Of a stretch of 64,000 nucleotides of DNA, positions 27,182-35,584 are shown in pieces. Source of the stretch: Sphingomonadaceae bacterium (GTDB lineage: Bacteria; Pseudomonadota; Alphaproteobacteria; Sphingomonadales; Sphingomonadaceae); assembly GCA_029268145.1 (NCBI GenBank), contig JAJUHA010000002.1, positions 62,001 through 126,000 of the forward strand. Direction: 5' to 3'. The stretch's first letter is position 1, and every line of letters begins with the position of its first letter. The notes below the pieces were generated by a model. It did no database searches and had not been told where the DNA came from. It was given only the letters and a program-made list of their open reading frames with translations. Both the position numbers and the translations under genes were made by a program.

Positions 27182-28233
27182 AACGAGCAGGATACATGGC
27201 CTTCGGGCTGTTTCTTTCAATCTCGTCAAGTCTGCCGGCAGCGCCGCTTCCCGAGTTCGGACCTGTGCGCCTCCAGGTGCGGGGGATCGATCTTCGCCTC
27301 GGCGGCGGGGCGTCGCTGCAGGGGGGTGCCTTCCGCGTGGACGGCCGTGGCGCCGGCAGCCCGGAGGGCAATGTCGATCTCTTCGGCGAGGCCAATGCCG
27401 AGTGGACCTCGCCGGGCGGGATCCTCGTCGGGTTCAACGTCAAGGCCTCCAACCGCGAGCGCGAGACCGAGCAACTGGAGACCGGCGAGGCCTATCTCTT
27501 CTTCGCCTCCGAGCGTGGACGGGTGGAGATCGGCCGCCAGGACGGCCCTGCCGACACGCTCTCCTTCCATGCGCCCGTGATCGCGCTTGGCCAGATCCGC
27601 GGCGACAGCTCCCGCTACGCCGGAACCCAGGCGCTGCTTTCGCCGCTCGACACGCAGGACGCGTTCAAGCTCATCTACCTCTCCCCGCCCATTCGCGGCT
27701 TCCGCGGCGGCGTCAGCTGGTCGCCGAAGGTGACGCGCAACCCCGATGCCCCCGATCCCACGGCCCGAACGAAGCTCAGGAATGCGGTCGAACTCGGGCT
27801 CCAGTATCAGCAGCCGGTGGGCCAGTGGATCCTCGGCGCGAGCGGCACCTGGGCGCGCGGCAACGCCGATCCCGAGACTGGCCGCGCCGACCTCAACTCC
27901 TGGAGCGTGGGGGGCGAGGCGCGGCGGGGTCCGCTGCGGATTGGCGCGGCCTATGTCGACCGGGGCGACAGCAACCGCCTCGACCGCGGGTTCGACCAGA
28001 GCGAGGTGAACGCCGGCGTTGCCTGGGTGACGGAGCGCTGGGGCCTCGCTGCCTCGGCCGCGCGGCAGAAGGCGAGCACCCGCACCGATCGCAGCGTGGC
28101 GGCCGGCGGCTTCTTCCGCCTGACCCGCAACATCGAGTTCCGGGCCGATGTGAACCGCTTCGACCTGACCCGGCCGGACCGGCCGCGTCGCAAGGGGGTC
28201 GTCGGCGTCGCCGAGATCGAGTTCAGCTTCTGA
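27178..28233 (+). CDS. Outer-membrane porin (Gram-negative porin type)
   Basis: A protein of 351 residues with a signal peptide ending near SSLPAAP and alternating beta strands through to a C-terminal Phe (EIEFSF), the outer-membrane insertion signal. GEAYLFFASERGRVEIGRQD and RYAGTQALLSPLDTQ match general porins of the Rhodobacter/Sphingomonas kind. GGAGGGGAAAG lies just upstream of the ATG. As the last gene of the four-gene unit it suggests that the operon moves or processes a small molecule across the envelope. A hairpin follows the stop. Confidence 0.82.
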   Translation: MKRAGYMAFGLFLSISSSLPAAPLPEFGPVRLQVRGIDLRLGGGASLQGGAFRVDGRGAGSPEGNVDLFGEANAEWTSPGGILVGFNVKASNRERETEQLETGEAYLFFASERGRVEIGRQDGPADTLSFHAPVIALGQIRGDSSRYAGTQALLSPLDTQDAFKLIYLSPPIRGFRGGVSWSPKVTRNPDAPDPTARTKLRNAVELGLQYQQPVGQWILGASGTWARGNADPETGRADLNSWSVGGEARRGPLRIGAAYVDRGDSNRLDRGFDQSEVNAGVAWVTERWGLAASAARQKASTRTDRSVAAGGFFRLTRNIEFRADVNRFDLTRPDRPRRKGVVGVAEIEFSF

Positions 28234-28248
28234 ACCAATGGGAGAGCC

Positions 28249-28272
28249 GCCGCGCGGAACGGCCCGCGCGGC
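28249..28272. terminator. Bidirectional hairpin between porin and anti-sigma genes
   Basis: Perfect 9-bp stem GCCGCGCGG/CCGCGCGGC with a 6-nt loop in the 44-bp gap between the convergent porin and anti-sigma genes. There is no T-tract, as is common in very GC-rich genomes. Confidence 0.55.
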
Positions 28273-28277
28273 AGCGC

Positions 28278-29075
28278 CTAGTTGAGCGCAGCAAGCGCGC
28301 GGGCCTCCGCATCGGCGTCGAGCGGTGCGCCGGCGATCCGCGCTGCAACCGCTGCGGCGACTGGCCCATCGTCCGGCCCGGAGGCGGTCGCATAGCCGCC
28401 GGTCGCCGCCGGACGCGCGGCGAGCGCCTCGACGCGCCAGCCATCCTTCCCATGGCAGAGGAGCGCATCAACGGCACCGTCTGCGCGCCTGACGACGAGC
28501 TGCCGGCACAGCGTGCCGGCGCCGTCGCGGAAGCTCAGCACGGGCGAAAGGGTCGCGCCCCCGGACTTGGCCGAGCCCCCGCTCGGGGTGGTCGAGACGA
28601 GCCGCGCCACTTCCGGGTCCACGACCGGCGCGCCCGCGGCGAGGCGGAAGCCGGCCTCCACCCCGCCTCCGGGCGCAAGCCCCGCGGGATCGAACCGGCC
28701 GCCGATCACGAGGCCGAGCGCGAGCGAGGCCGCCATGGCCATCCACCCGGCCCAGCGCGGCGCCTGCCGGCGGGCCCGGGCTTCGGCAAGCGGGATTACC
28801 TGCGCAGCTGGCTGCGCCGTCGCGGGTGGAGAGGCGCTCGGGGCCGCCGGCCCGGCGGCGGCCGCGCGGAGCAGGGCGGTCAGCCGGTCCGGCACGGGTT
28901 CGGCCAGGACCGAATCGAAGGCCGCGCCGATGCGCGCGCCAAGCGCTCGCAGCTCCGCCTCGCGGCGGGCGAGTTCCGGATCGGCCGCGATCGCCGCGGC
29001 CACGCGCGCGGCCTCGGCCGGCGGCAGCTCGCCATCGACATAGGCCATGAGATCGGTTTCGGTCACGGCGGTCAT
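28278..29075 (-). CDS. Membrane-anchored anti-sigma factor
   Basis: A protein of 265 residues. The N-terminal ~60 residues (DLMAYVDGELPPAEAARVAA) follow the anti-sigma pattern of RsrA/ChrR-like cytoplasmic domains, without the zinc-binding HxxxCxxC. One membrane segment follows (WAGWMAMAASLALGLVIGG, about residue 110), then a periplasmic domain with the two cysteines in GTLCRQLVV and DALLCHGKDGW, which could form a disulfide. Its ATG overlaps the sigma-factor stop, the usual sigma/anti-sigma arrangement. Confidence 0.82.
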   Translation of the reverse strand: MTAVTETDLMAYVDGELPPAEAARVAAAIAADPELARREAELRALGARIGAAFDSVLAEPVPDRLTALLRAAAAGPAAPSASPPATAQPAAQVIPLAEARARRQAPRWAGWMAMAASLALGLVIGGRFDPAGLAPGGGVEAGFRLAAGAPVVDPEVARLVSTTPSGGSAKSGGATLSPVLSFRDGAGTLCRQLVVRRADGAVDALLCHGKDGWRVEALAARPAATGGYATASGPDDGPVAAAVAARIAGAPLDADAEARALAALN

Positions 29076-29578
29076 GCTGCCTCCAGGGGGCCGAGCCACT
29101 GCTGCAGCCGGGCCCTTGCCCGGCTGAGCCGGCTCATGATCGTGCCCACCGGCACGTCGAGGATCTCGGCGGCTTCGGCGTAGCTGTGGCCCTCCACGAG
29201 CACCAGCGCAACGACGCTGCGCTGCTCGTCGGCGAGCCGGTCGATGGCCGCGCGCACCCGCTCGCCCTCGGAGAGGGCCTCGAGCTCCGCGACGAGGTCG
29301 CCGGCGGGCGGTTCGGCAATGTCGGCGATGTCGTCGTGCGGCAGGCGATTGCGCGCTGCGCGCCGCTCGTCGAGCCAGAGATTGTGGGCGATCCGGATCA
29401 TCCAGCGATCCAGTCGCGTGCCGTCCCGGAAGCTGTCCAGGTTGCGCAGCGCCCGTTCGATCGTCGCCTGCGCCAGGTCGTCGGCGGCATCCGGGCTGTT
29501 CGCCAGCGAGCGGCAGAAGCGGCGCAGCCGGGGCAGCTGCTCCGCCATCTCCTGCACCAGCCGGTTCCGCCGATCCAT
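29072..29578 (-). CDS. ECF RNA polymerase sigma factor
   Basis: Alternative sigma factor of 168 residues with region 2 (LPRLRRFCRSLANSPDAADD through LDRWMIRIAHNLWLDERRA) and region 4 (SVVALVLVEGHSYAEAAEIL then DVPVGTIMSRLSRARARL). I chose ATG 29578 because GAAGGGG lies 6 nt upstream; the ATG at 29593 is also in frame. It is divergent from the subtilase gene, with 141 bp between the starts, so that protease may be a target of this sigma factor. Confidence 0.9.
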   Translation of the reverse strand: MDRRNRLVQEMAEQLPRLRRFCRSLANSPDAADDLAQATIERALRNLDSFRDGTRLDRWMIRIAHNLWLDERRAARNRLPHDDIADIAEPPAGDLVAELEALSEGERVRAAIDRLADEQRSVVALVLVEGHSYAEAAEILDVPVGTIMSRLSRARARLQQWLGPLEAA

Positions 29579-29719
29579 GCCATGCCCCTTCAACGTTCCA
29601 GGACGTCCCGCTATTCCCTGGCCCGTTGCCCCGGACCCGGAGGGCGCGCTCTCTCGCCTTGGCGGACGCGCCTTCCGCTGTTAAGGGATTTTTCACGGCA
29701 GTCCCTGCTTTCTGGTGCC

Positions 29720-31399
29720 ATGCGCGCGTTCGGTCTCGCCCTTCTTCTCCGCCTGCTGCCGTGCGCCCTTCCGCTTCTGATCGCGCCGGTGCTGGAGCAG
29801 CCGGCGGCGGCGCAGGAAGCGGAGGACCCGGACGACCCTGATGAAGAGGACCCGGACGAGCCGGACACGCCGGACGAGCCGGACACTCCCGATGAGCCCG
29901 ACACGCCGGACGAGCCGGATGCCCCGGACGAGCCCGACACGCCGGACGAGCCGGATGCCCCGGACGAGCCCGGCGACGACGGCCCCGGCGACGATGGCCC
30001 CGGCGATGACGGACCTGGCGACGATGGCCCCGGCGACGATGGCCCTGGCGACGACGGCCCCGGCGATGACGGACCCGGCGACGATGGCCCCGGCGACGAT
30101 GGCCCCGGCGATGACGGACCTGGCGACGATGGCCCCGGTGACGATGGTCCGGGCGATGACGGACCTGGCGACGATGGTCCCGGCGACGATGACCGACGGG
30201 ATGGATCCGGTGACGGCGACCCCGACGACGACGACGAACGGCCCGAGCCCGAGGAGCGCGATGGGGAGGGCTCGGTCTGGGGCGACGCCGAGATCGACGC
30301 GGACTCGCCCCTTGTCTGGGTGCCGGAGGAGAGCTGGTCCGAGCGCAGCAGCCGCGACCGGGCCGAAGGGATCCGCACCGATGCCGATGGCTATCGCTAC
30401 CGTGACCGCGAATTCGTGGCGATCGGGCTCGATCGGGCGACGCTCGCGGCACTGTCCCGCGAAGGGTTTCGCCAGATTGCCGTCGAGCGGCTTGCCGCCT
30501 CCGGCCTGACGCTTCACCTCCTCAAGGGCCCGGACCGGCTGGACGGCGAAGCCGGCCTCGAGCGCCTGGTCGCGCTTGCCGCCAACGCGCCGGTCGCCTT
30601 CAACCATCTCTTCGACCGCAAGTCCGTCACCATGCGGCGTGGCGTGCGGGTCAGCCTGCCCGAGCGGCCGGGATGCGGCTGCCGGCTGGGCCTGGTCGAC
30701 ACCGGCGTCGCCGAGCGGTCGCCAAGTCTCGCCCATGTCCGCTTTGCCTCGCGCGCCTTCAACGGCAGCGCGCCAGCGCCGGACCTGCACGGAACCGCGG
30801 TGGCCTCGCTCGTCGGCGGCACACGGCGGCACCCGGCGCGTGACACGCGCCTGCTGGTTGCCGATGTCTTCGCCGGCCCGCGCGCCACGGCGGGCTCGGC
30901 CTTCGCGGTTGCCCGCGCCATCGACTGGCTGGCGCGCGAGAAGGTCGCCGTCATCAACCTGAGCCTTGCCGGGCCACCCAACCGGGCGGTCGAGCGGGTC
31001 ATCCAGAGCGTCTCGGCCCTCGGGCATGTGGTGGTCGCCGCCGCCGGCAACGAGGGCCCGGCAGCCCCGCCCGCCTTCCCGGCCGCCTACCCTGAGGTCG
31101 TCGCCGTCACGGCCGTTGCCCGCGATGGCCAGCCCTACCGCTATTCCAATCGCGGGCCCCACATCCGATTCGCCGCCCCCGGGGTCGATGTGCCGGTCCT
31201 CGACGCATCAGGCACGCCGCGGCTGCTGTCCGGCACCTCCTTTGCTGCCCCCATCGTCGCCGCGCGGATCGCCCGCGACCTCGAGGCGCCCGACCGGCTG
31301 CGCGCGCGCCAGGTGCTCGCCGGCCTCGAGAAGGCCGCGCGCGACCTGGGCCCGGCGGGCCGGGACCCGGTGTTCGGCCATGGCCTTGTGGAGCCCTGA
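29720..31399 (+). CDS. Subtilisin-like (S8) serine peptidase with Asp/Pro/Gly repeat region
   Basis: Exported protease of 559 residues: signal peptide (LALLLRLLPCALPLLIAP), a low-complexity acidic region (about residues 35-175) made of DEPDTP-type hexapeptides and then 14 GDDGP pentapeptides, a linker, and a C-terminal S8 domain with Asp327 (LVDTGVA), His357 (DLHGTAVASLVGG) and Ser507 (LSGTSFAAP). VVVAAAGNEGP holds the oxyanion Asn. The acidic segment may bind Ca2+ or act as a spacer in the envelope. ATG 29720 begins the signal peptide. A gene for another exported protein follows 1 bp after the stop. Confidence 0.87.
   Translation: MRAFGLALLLRLLPCALPLLIAPVLEQPAAAQEAEDPDDPDEEDPDEPDTPDEPDTPDEPDTPDEPDAPDEPDTPDEPDAPDEPGDDGPGDDGPGDDGPGDDGPGDDGPGDDGPGDDGPGDDGPGDDGPGDDGPGDDGPGDDGPGDDGPGDDGPGDDDRRDGSGDGDPDDDDERPEPEERDGEGSVWGDAEIDADSPLVWVPEESWSERSSRDRAEGIRTDADGYRYRDREFVAIGLDRATLAALSREGFRQIAVERLAASGLTLHLLKGPDRLDGEAGLERLVALAANAPVAFNHLFDRKSVTMRRGVRVSLPERPGCGCRLGLVDTGVAERSPSLAHVRFASRAFNGSAPAPDLHGTAVASLVGGTRRHPARDTRLLVADVFAGPRATAGSAFAVARAIDWLAREKVAVINLSLAGPPNRAVERVIQSVSALGHVVVAAAGNEGPAAPPAFPAAYPEVVAVTAVARDGQPYRYSNRGPHIRFAAPGVDVPVLDASGTPRLLSGTSFAAPIVAARIARDLEAPDRLRARQVLAGLEKAARDLGPAGRDPVFGHGLVEP
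29832..29970 (+). repeat. Degenerate 18-nt repeat encoding DEPDTP/DEPDAP
   Basis: Repeats of about 18 nt encode Pro-Asp-Glu-Pro-Asp-(Thr/Ala), about seven units, directly ahead of the 15-nt array. Synonymous changes between units show that the protein repeat is maintained. Confidence 0.8.
29972..30181 (+). repeat. 15-nt tandem repeat, 14 units, encoding GDDGP
   Basis: Exactly 210 nt made of fourteen 15-nt units (ggcgacgatggcccc and variants ending ggacct, ggaccc or ggtccg). Every unit keeps Gly-Asp-Asp-Gly-Pro while third positions vary. The repeat opens several reading frames on both strands, which are not genes. Confidence 0.92.
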
Positions 31400-31400
31400 G

Positions 31401-32066
31401 ATGCGCGCCCGGCTGACCCTGGCGAGTGCCCTCCTGCTCGGCCTGGCCCCGGCACCTGCCCTCGCGTCGCTGCCGTCCTACCAGCCGGGGGACAGCTATG
31501 TCTGGGATGACGGGCGGGTCGAGCGGGTGGTCCGCGTCGAGGGCGAGCGGATCCACTGGGGCGGGCTTGGGTCCGGCACCTATGTGCGGCATCGCAACAT
31601 CGTCGTCCCCATCCTCCAGTGGTCCGCGCGCGGCGAGGAAGGCCGGCGCCGGATCCATGGCGATCCCGACCGGCTCTGGCCGCTCGACAGGCCGAGGTCG
31701 GTCCGCTTCAGGGTCGTGACCGAGAGCCGCAGCCGGCCCGACCGGCCCTGGGTGCGTTCGACTGCGCTCTGGCGCTGCGAGACGGGCAGGCCGGCGTGGG
31801 TCGATGTGCCAGCGGGCCGGTTCGAGGCCGTGCCCATCCGCTGCGACCGCTACTCGGCCACCACCATGCGGCCGATCGAGCGCATCAGCCTCGATTACGC
31901 GCCCGAACTTGGGCATCCGGTGCGGCGGTCGCTCACCAGCTACGGGAGGGCCACGACCCGCACGACGCTGCTGGCGGCGACGCTCCACGGGCCCAAGGCA
32001 ACGCCGGAGCGGCTGCGCGCGCTCGCCCGCAAGGCGCGGCGAACCCCGTCCCGCGCCAACACCTGA
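31401..32066 (+). CDS. Exported protein of unknown function
   Basis: A protein of 221 residues with a signal peptide (MRARLTLASALLLGLAPAPA then LASLP). The mature part is rich in Arg and Trp and has no membrane segment; it has the repetitive strands LPSYQPGDSYVWDDGRVERV and GGLGSGTYVRHRNIVVPILQ. Two cysteines (LWRCETG, PIRCDRY) may pair. It starts 1 bp after the protease stop, so the two are likely co-expressed and may be a protease/substrate or protease/accessory pair. I do not recognise the family. Confidence 0.72.
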   Translation: MRARLTLASALLLGLAPAPALASLPSYQPGDSYVWDDGRVERVVRVEGERIHWGGLGSGTYVRHRNIVVPILQWSARGEEGRRRIHGDPDRLWPLDRPRSVRFRVVTESRSRPDRPWVRSTALWRCETGRPAWVDVPAGRFEAVPIRCDRYSATTMRPIERISLDYAPELGHPVRRSLTSYGRATTRTTLLAATLHGPKATPERLRALARKARRTPSRANT

Positions 32067-32067
32067 A

Positions 32068-32092
32068 CCGCGGCAGGCCCCGGGGCCTTGCG
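32068..32092. terminator. GC-rich inverted repeat between convergent genes
   Basis: The 27-bp gap between convergent genes is dominated by aggccccggggcct, flanked by near-complementary ccgc/gcgg. It can fold as a hairpin, but with little or no loop and no T-tract. Confidence 0.3.
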
Positions 32093-32093
32093 G

Positions 32094-33236
32094 CTAGAGG
32101 CTGCGGCCCACCAGTTCCTTCATGATCTCGCTGGTGCCGCCGTAGATGCGCTGCACCCGCGCGTCCCGCCACAGCCGGGCGATCGGATATTCGTTCATGT
32201 AGCCGGCCCCGCCGTGGAGCTGGAGGCAGGCATCGACCACCTCCCACTGCAGCTCGGTCGAGAAGAGCTTGGCCGCCGCGCCCTCATAGGCATCGAGCTT
32301 GCCGGCCATGTGCCGCTTCAGCGCCCAGTCGAGATGGGCCCAGCCGGCCTGCAGCTTGGCCTTGAGCTCGGCGAGGGTAAAGCGCGTGTTCTGGAAGTCG
32401 AAGACCGTCTTGCCGAAGGCCTTGCGCTCCTTGGTGAAGGCCACCGCCTCGTCGAAGGCGCGCTGGGCGCCGCCCATCGCCGAGCAGGCGATCGACAGCC
32501 GCTCCTGCGGCAGCTGGCTCATGAGGTAGATGAAGCCCTTGTTCTCCTCGCCGAGGCAGTTGGTGATTGGCACCCGGCAGTCCTCGAAGAAGAGCTCGGA
32601 CGTGTCGGCCGAATGCTGGCCGATCTTGTCGAGGTTGCGCCCGCGCGAGAAGCCGGGCGTGTCGGCGTCGACCAGGATGAGGCTGGTGCCCTTCGCGCCC
32701 TTCTCGGGGTCGGTCTTGGCGACCACGATCACCACGTCGGCATTCTGGCCATTGGTGATGTAGGTCTTGGAGCCATTGATCACATAATGGTTTCCGTCGC
32801 GCCGCGCCGTGGTGCGGATGCCCTGCAGGTCGGAACCGGCGCCCGGCTCGGTCATGGCGATCGCGGTGATGCACTCGCCCGAGATCATCTTCGGCAGATA
32901 CTTCGCCTTCTGCTCGTCCGAGCCATAGGCGACGAAATATTCGGCCGTGATGTCGTTCTGGAGCGTGATCCCCGCCGAGGAGCCGAGATAGGCCAGCTCC
33001 TCGTCGATCACGCTGTTGTAGCCGAAGTCGAGCCCGAGCCCGCCATATTGCTCGGGCACATTGGGGCAGAGGATTCCGGCCTCGCCGCACTTCCGCCAGA
33101 ACTCGCGGTCGACGATGCCCTGCGCTTCCCAGCGGTCGAGGTTCGGCACCAGCTCGCGGGCGTAGAATTTCCGCACCTGTTCGCGGAAGGCCTCGTGGTT
33201 CTCGTCGAAGGCGATGCGGCGGCTGGTGTCGAGCAT
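32094..33236 (-). CDS. Acyl-CoA dehydrogenase
   Basis: FAD-dependent dehydrogenation of an acyl-CoA, passing electrons to ETF; 380 residues. Family motifs: AMTEPGAGSDLQGIRTTA (FAD loop), KTYITNGQNADV, and the C-terminal LHGGAGYMNEYPIARLWRDA followed by RIYGGTSEIMKEL. AAGGAGG sits directly upstream of ATG 33236. It is the last gene of the MaoC-ACAD-CaiB-CaiB-ACAD run, all on the minus strand. The chain length preferred cannot be read from sequence. Confidence 0.93.
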   Translation of the reverse strand: MLDTSRRIAFDENHEAFREQVRKFYARELVPNLDRWEAQGIVDREFWRKCGEAGILCPNVPEQYGGLGLDFGYNSVIDEELAYLGSSAGITLQNDITAEYFVAYGSDEQKAKYLPKMISGECITAIAMTEPGAGSDLQGIRTTARRDGNHYVINGSKTYITNGQNADVVIVVAKTDPEKGAKGTSLILVDADTPGFSRGRNLDKIGQHSADTSELFFEDCRVPITNCLGEENKGFIYLMSQLPQERLSIACSAMGGAQRAFDEAVAFTKERKAFGKTVFDFQNTRFTLAELKAKLQAGWAHLDWALKRHMAGKLDAYEGAAAKLFSTELQWEVVDACLQLHGGAGYMNEYPIARLWRDARVQRIYGGTSEIMKELVGRSL

Positions 33237-33313
33237 GGGAAACCTCCTTCGCAGCCCCGTTGCCGCCGCCCGCGCGCTGGCGCAACCCTGCCGGATGTGG
33301 GCGGTTTGCCGCG

Positions 33314-34360
33314 TCAGCCGCCGCGGAAGCGGATGGGCGAGGCGAAGGCGTGCGCGCCATCGCGTTCGGTGAGGAGCCCGGCCTCGCGGACGGCGGGCTG
33401 GCGCATCGCCTCGGCGAGGTCGAGCACGGGCGCGAAGGCCACGTCCCGGCCGTGAAACCACTCCACCCATTCGTCGCGGGTGCGGGTGACGAAGGTTGCG
33501 CGCAGGAACGCGATGAGGGGCGCGTGCGCGGGCCCGGCCTCCTCGGCCGCGACCGGGATGAGGTCGGGCCGGCCGAGCGCCTCGAGCAGGGCCTGCGCGA
33601 ACTTGGGCTCGCGGCCGCACAGCACCACGTGCCGCCCGTCGGCGCAGGCATAGACGTTGTAGAAGGCGTGCCCGCCCAGCGAGCGCTGCGTGGCCGAGCG
33701 CACCGGCCGCCCCTCGACCACGGCCTCGCCGGCGATGTGCGCTGTCCAGGGCAGGAGGGAGCCGAACATCGAGAGATCGATGAAATCGCCCCGGCCGGTC
33801 CGCGCCCGGCCGATGAGCGCCATCAGCACCGCGGCGCAGCCGGTGAGGCCCGCTGCCATGTCCGAGGCCGGAAGCCCCGGCACCACGGGCGTGCCATCCG
33901 GCCCGTCGTTGACCGAAAGCGCCCCCGAAAGCGCCCAGGCGCCGAGATCATGCGCCGGGTGATCGGCGAGCGGGCCCTCCTGCCCGAAGGCCGAGATGGA
34001 GCAGTAGACGATGCCCGGATTGCGCGCGGCGACTGCCTCGTAGCCGAAGCCGAGCCGGGCCATCACGCCGGGCCGGAAGCCTTCAACAAGCACGTCGACC
34101 CCCTCGAGAAGCCGCCACAGGTCCACCCGGCCGGCCTCGGTCTTGAGGTCGAGCGTGATGCAGCGCTTGCCGCGGTTCAGATTGGCGAACCAGAAGCTCG
34201 TGCCCTGCTCGAACGGGCCCATGGCCCGCGCCGGATCGCCGCCCGGTGGTTCGACCTTCACCACCTCGGCGCCATGATCCGCCATGAGCAGAGTGAGCAT
34301 CGGGCCGGGGAGGAACATGGAGAGATCCACCACGCGGATCCCTTCGAGCTTGCCGCTCAC
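33314..34360 (-). CDS. CaiB/BaiF-family (class III) CoA transferase, first copy
   Basis: Transfers CoA between carboxylic acids; 348 residues. It has the N-terminal EGIRVVDLSMFLPGPMLTLL then MADHGAEVVKVEPPGGD, the LNRGKRCITLDLKT segment, and a catalytic Asp expected in PGLPASDMAAGLTG. The start is GTG 34360, overlapping the stop of the second transferase gene (GTGA). Two non-identical CaiB/BaiF genes side by side suggest either two substrates or a hetero-oligomer. Confidence 0.9.
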   Translation of the reverse strand: MSGKLEGIRVVDLSMFLPGPMLTLLMADHGAEVVKVEPPGGDPARAMGPFEQGTSFWFANLNRGKRCITLDLKTEAGRVDLWRLLEGVDVLVEGFRPGVMARLGFGYEAVAARNPGIVYCSISAFGQEGPLADHPAHDLGAWALSGALSVNDGPDGTPVVPGLPASDMAAGLTGCAAVLMALIGRARTGRGDFIDLSMFGSLLPWTAHIAGEAVVEGRPVRSATQRSLGGHAFYNVYACADGRHVVLCGREPKFAQALLEALGRPDLIPVAAEEAGPAHAPLIAFLRATFVTRTRDEWVEWFHGRDVAFAPVLDLAEAMRQPAVREAGLLTERDGAHAFASPIRFRGG

Positions 34361-35544
34361 ACGACCCCTTTCGCCCGCAGCGCCGCGACTTCGGCAGCGC
34401 CAAGGCCGATCTCGGCGAGAAGCGCATCGGTGTCGGCGCCGAGCAGCGGGGCATGGCGGGCCGGCAGCCTGGCGCCGTTCACCATGATGGGGCTGGCCAG
34501 CGCGCGCATGTCGGGCCGGGAGGGGTGGGGCACCGCCTGGACCATGCCGCGGCTTCGGATGAAGGCATTGTCGAGCGCCTGCGCCAGATCGTGGACGGGC
34601 GCGACCGGGCAGATGCCGCCAAGGCGCTCCACCCACGCCGCGGTCGGCTTCGTCATGAACACGCCGTCAAGGATATCGGTGAGTTCCGGCCGGTTCCTGA
34701 GGCGCGCCTCCATGGTGGCGAAGCGCGGGTCCGTCGTGAGCTCGGGGACCCCGAGCGCGTCGGTCAGCCGCTCCCAGAACTTCGGAAGCTGCGCCATCAC
34801 GAAGATCCAGCCGTCGGCGGTGCGGAACAGCTGCGAAGGCGTGACGGAGGGGTGGGCCGAGCGCGGCGCCCGGCCGGTCTCGTAGCCCTCGTTCAGGTAC
34901 CAGGTGGCGGGGTAGCTGGTCTGGTGGAGCGCGGCCTCAAGCAGGGCCACGTCATAGTCCCCGCCGCGGCCGGTCGCACGCGCCCCGAGAATTCCGGCAA
35001 GCGTGGCAGTTGCCAGCATCTGGCCGGTCATGAAGTCCACCATCGAGAGGCCGAAGCGGGTAGGGGGCGCATCCGGCTCGCCGGTCATGGCAAGGAAGCC
35101 GGCTTCCGCCTGCATCAGGTAGTCGTAGCCGGGCCAGCTCTCCCGCGCGTTGCCGCGGCCGTAGGCGGAGGCGTGGACGCACACGATCTCGGGCTTCACT
35201 TGCCCGAGGGCGGCATAGTCGAGCCCGAGCTTGGCCGGCTGGTCGCCCCGCGCATTGTTGGTGACGGCATCGGCCGTCGCAACAAGGCGGTGCAGGATCT
35301 CCTGGCCCTCGGCGGTCTTGAGGTCGAGGGTGAGCGAGCGCTTGGAGAGGTTGAACGTCTGGTAGAAGAGACTGTCGTCGGGCCCGAGGAAGAAGGGGCC
35401 GGTGGCGCGGCTCGAATCCCCGCCCTTCGGTGGCTCGAGCTTGATGACCTCGGCGCCCATCTGGGCAAGGCACATGGTGCCGTAGGGCCCAGCGCCATAC
35501 TGCTCGAGGGAGAGGATGCGCAGGCCCGCAAGCGGCAGGGTCAC
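34357..35544 (-). CDS. CaiB/BaiF-family (class III) CoA transferase, second copy
   Basis: A protein of 395 residues, full length. Family features: LRILSLEQYGAGPYGTMCLA then QMGAEVIKLEPPKGGDSSR, NLSKRSLTLDLKTAEGQE, and the catalytic-Asp region RFGLSMVDFMTGQMLA. It is clearly divergent in sequence from its neighbour. A 40-bp gap separates it from the upstream acyl-CoA dehydrogenase gene. Likely role: activation of an organic acid to its CoA thioester for the dehydrogenase and hydratase. Confidence 0.9.
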   Translation of the reverse strand: MTLPLAGLRILSLEQYGAGPYGTMCLAQMGAEVIKLEPPKGGDSSRATGPFFLGPDDSLFYQTFNLSKRSLTLDLKTAEGQEILHRLVATADAVTNNARGDQPAKLGLDYAALGQVKPEIVCVHASAYGRGNARESWPGYDYLMQAEAGFLAMTGEPDAPPTRFGLSMVDFMTGQMLATATLAGILGARATGRGGDYDVALLEAALHQTSYPATWYLNEGYETGRAPRSAHPSVTPSQLFRTADGWIFVMAQLPKFWERLTDALGVPELTTDPRFATMEARLRNRPELTDILDGVFMTKPTAAWVERLGGICPVAPVHDLAQALDNAFIRSRGMVQAVPHPSRPDMRALASPIMVNGARLPARHAPLLGADTDALLAEIGLGAAEVAALRAKGVV

Positions 35545-35584
35545 GCGCGCCCCTCCGCCAGACCGTGCGCCAGCGGCCCACCCG

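Noticed and set aside
29972-30181. Short regularly repeated units suggesting a CRISPR array
   Set aside because: Units are contiguous 15-mers without spacers and stay in frame with a secreted protease; no cas genes are present.
29693-31162. Minus-strand frame with Ile/Val/Ala-Gly repeats resembling a repeat protein
   Set aside because: It is the complement of the GDDGP array, which is open in several frames because the 15-nt unit has no stop in them.
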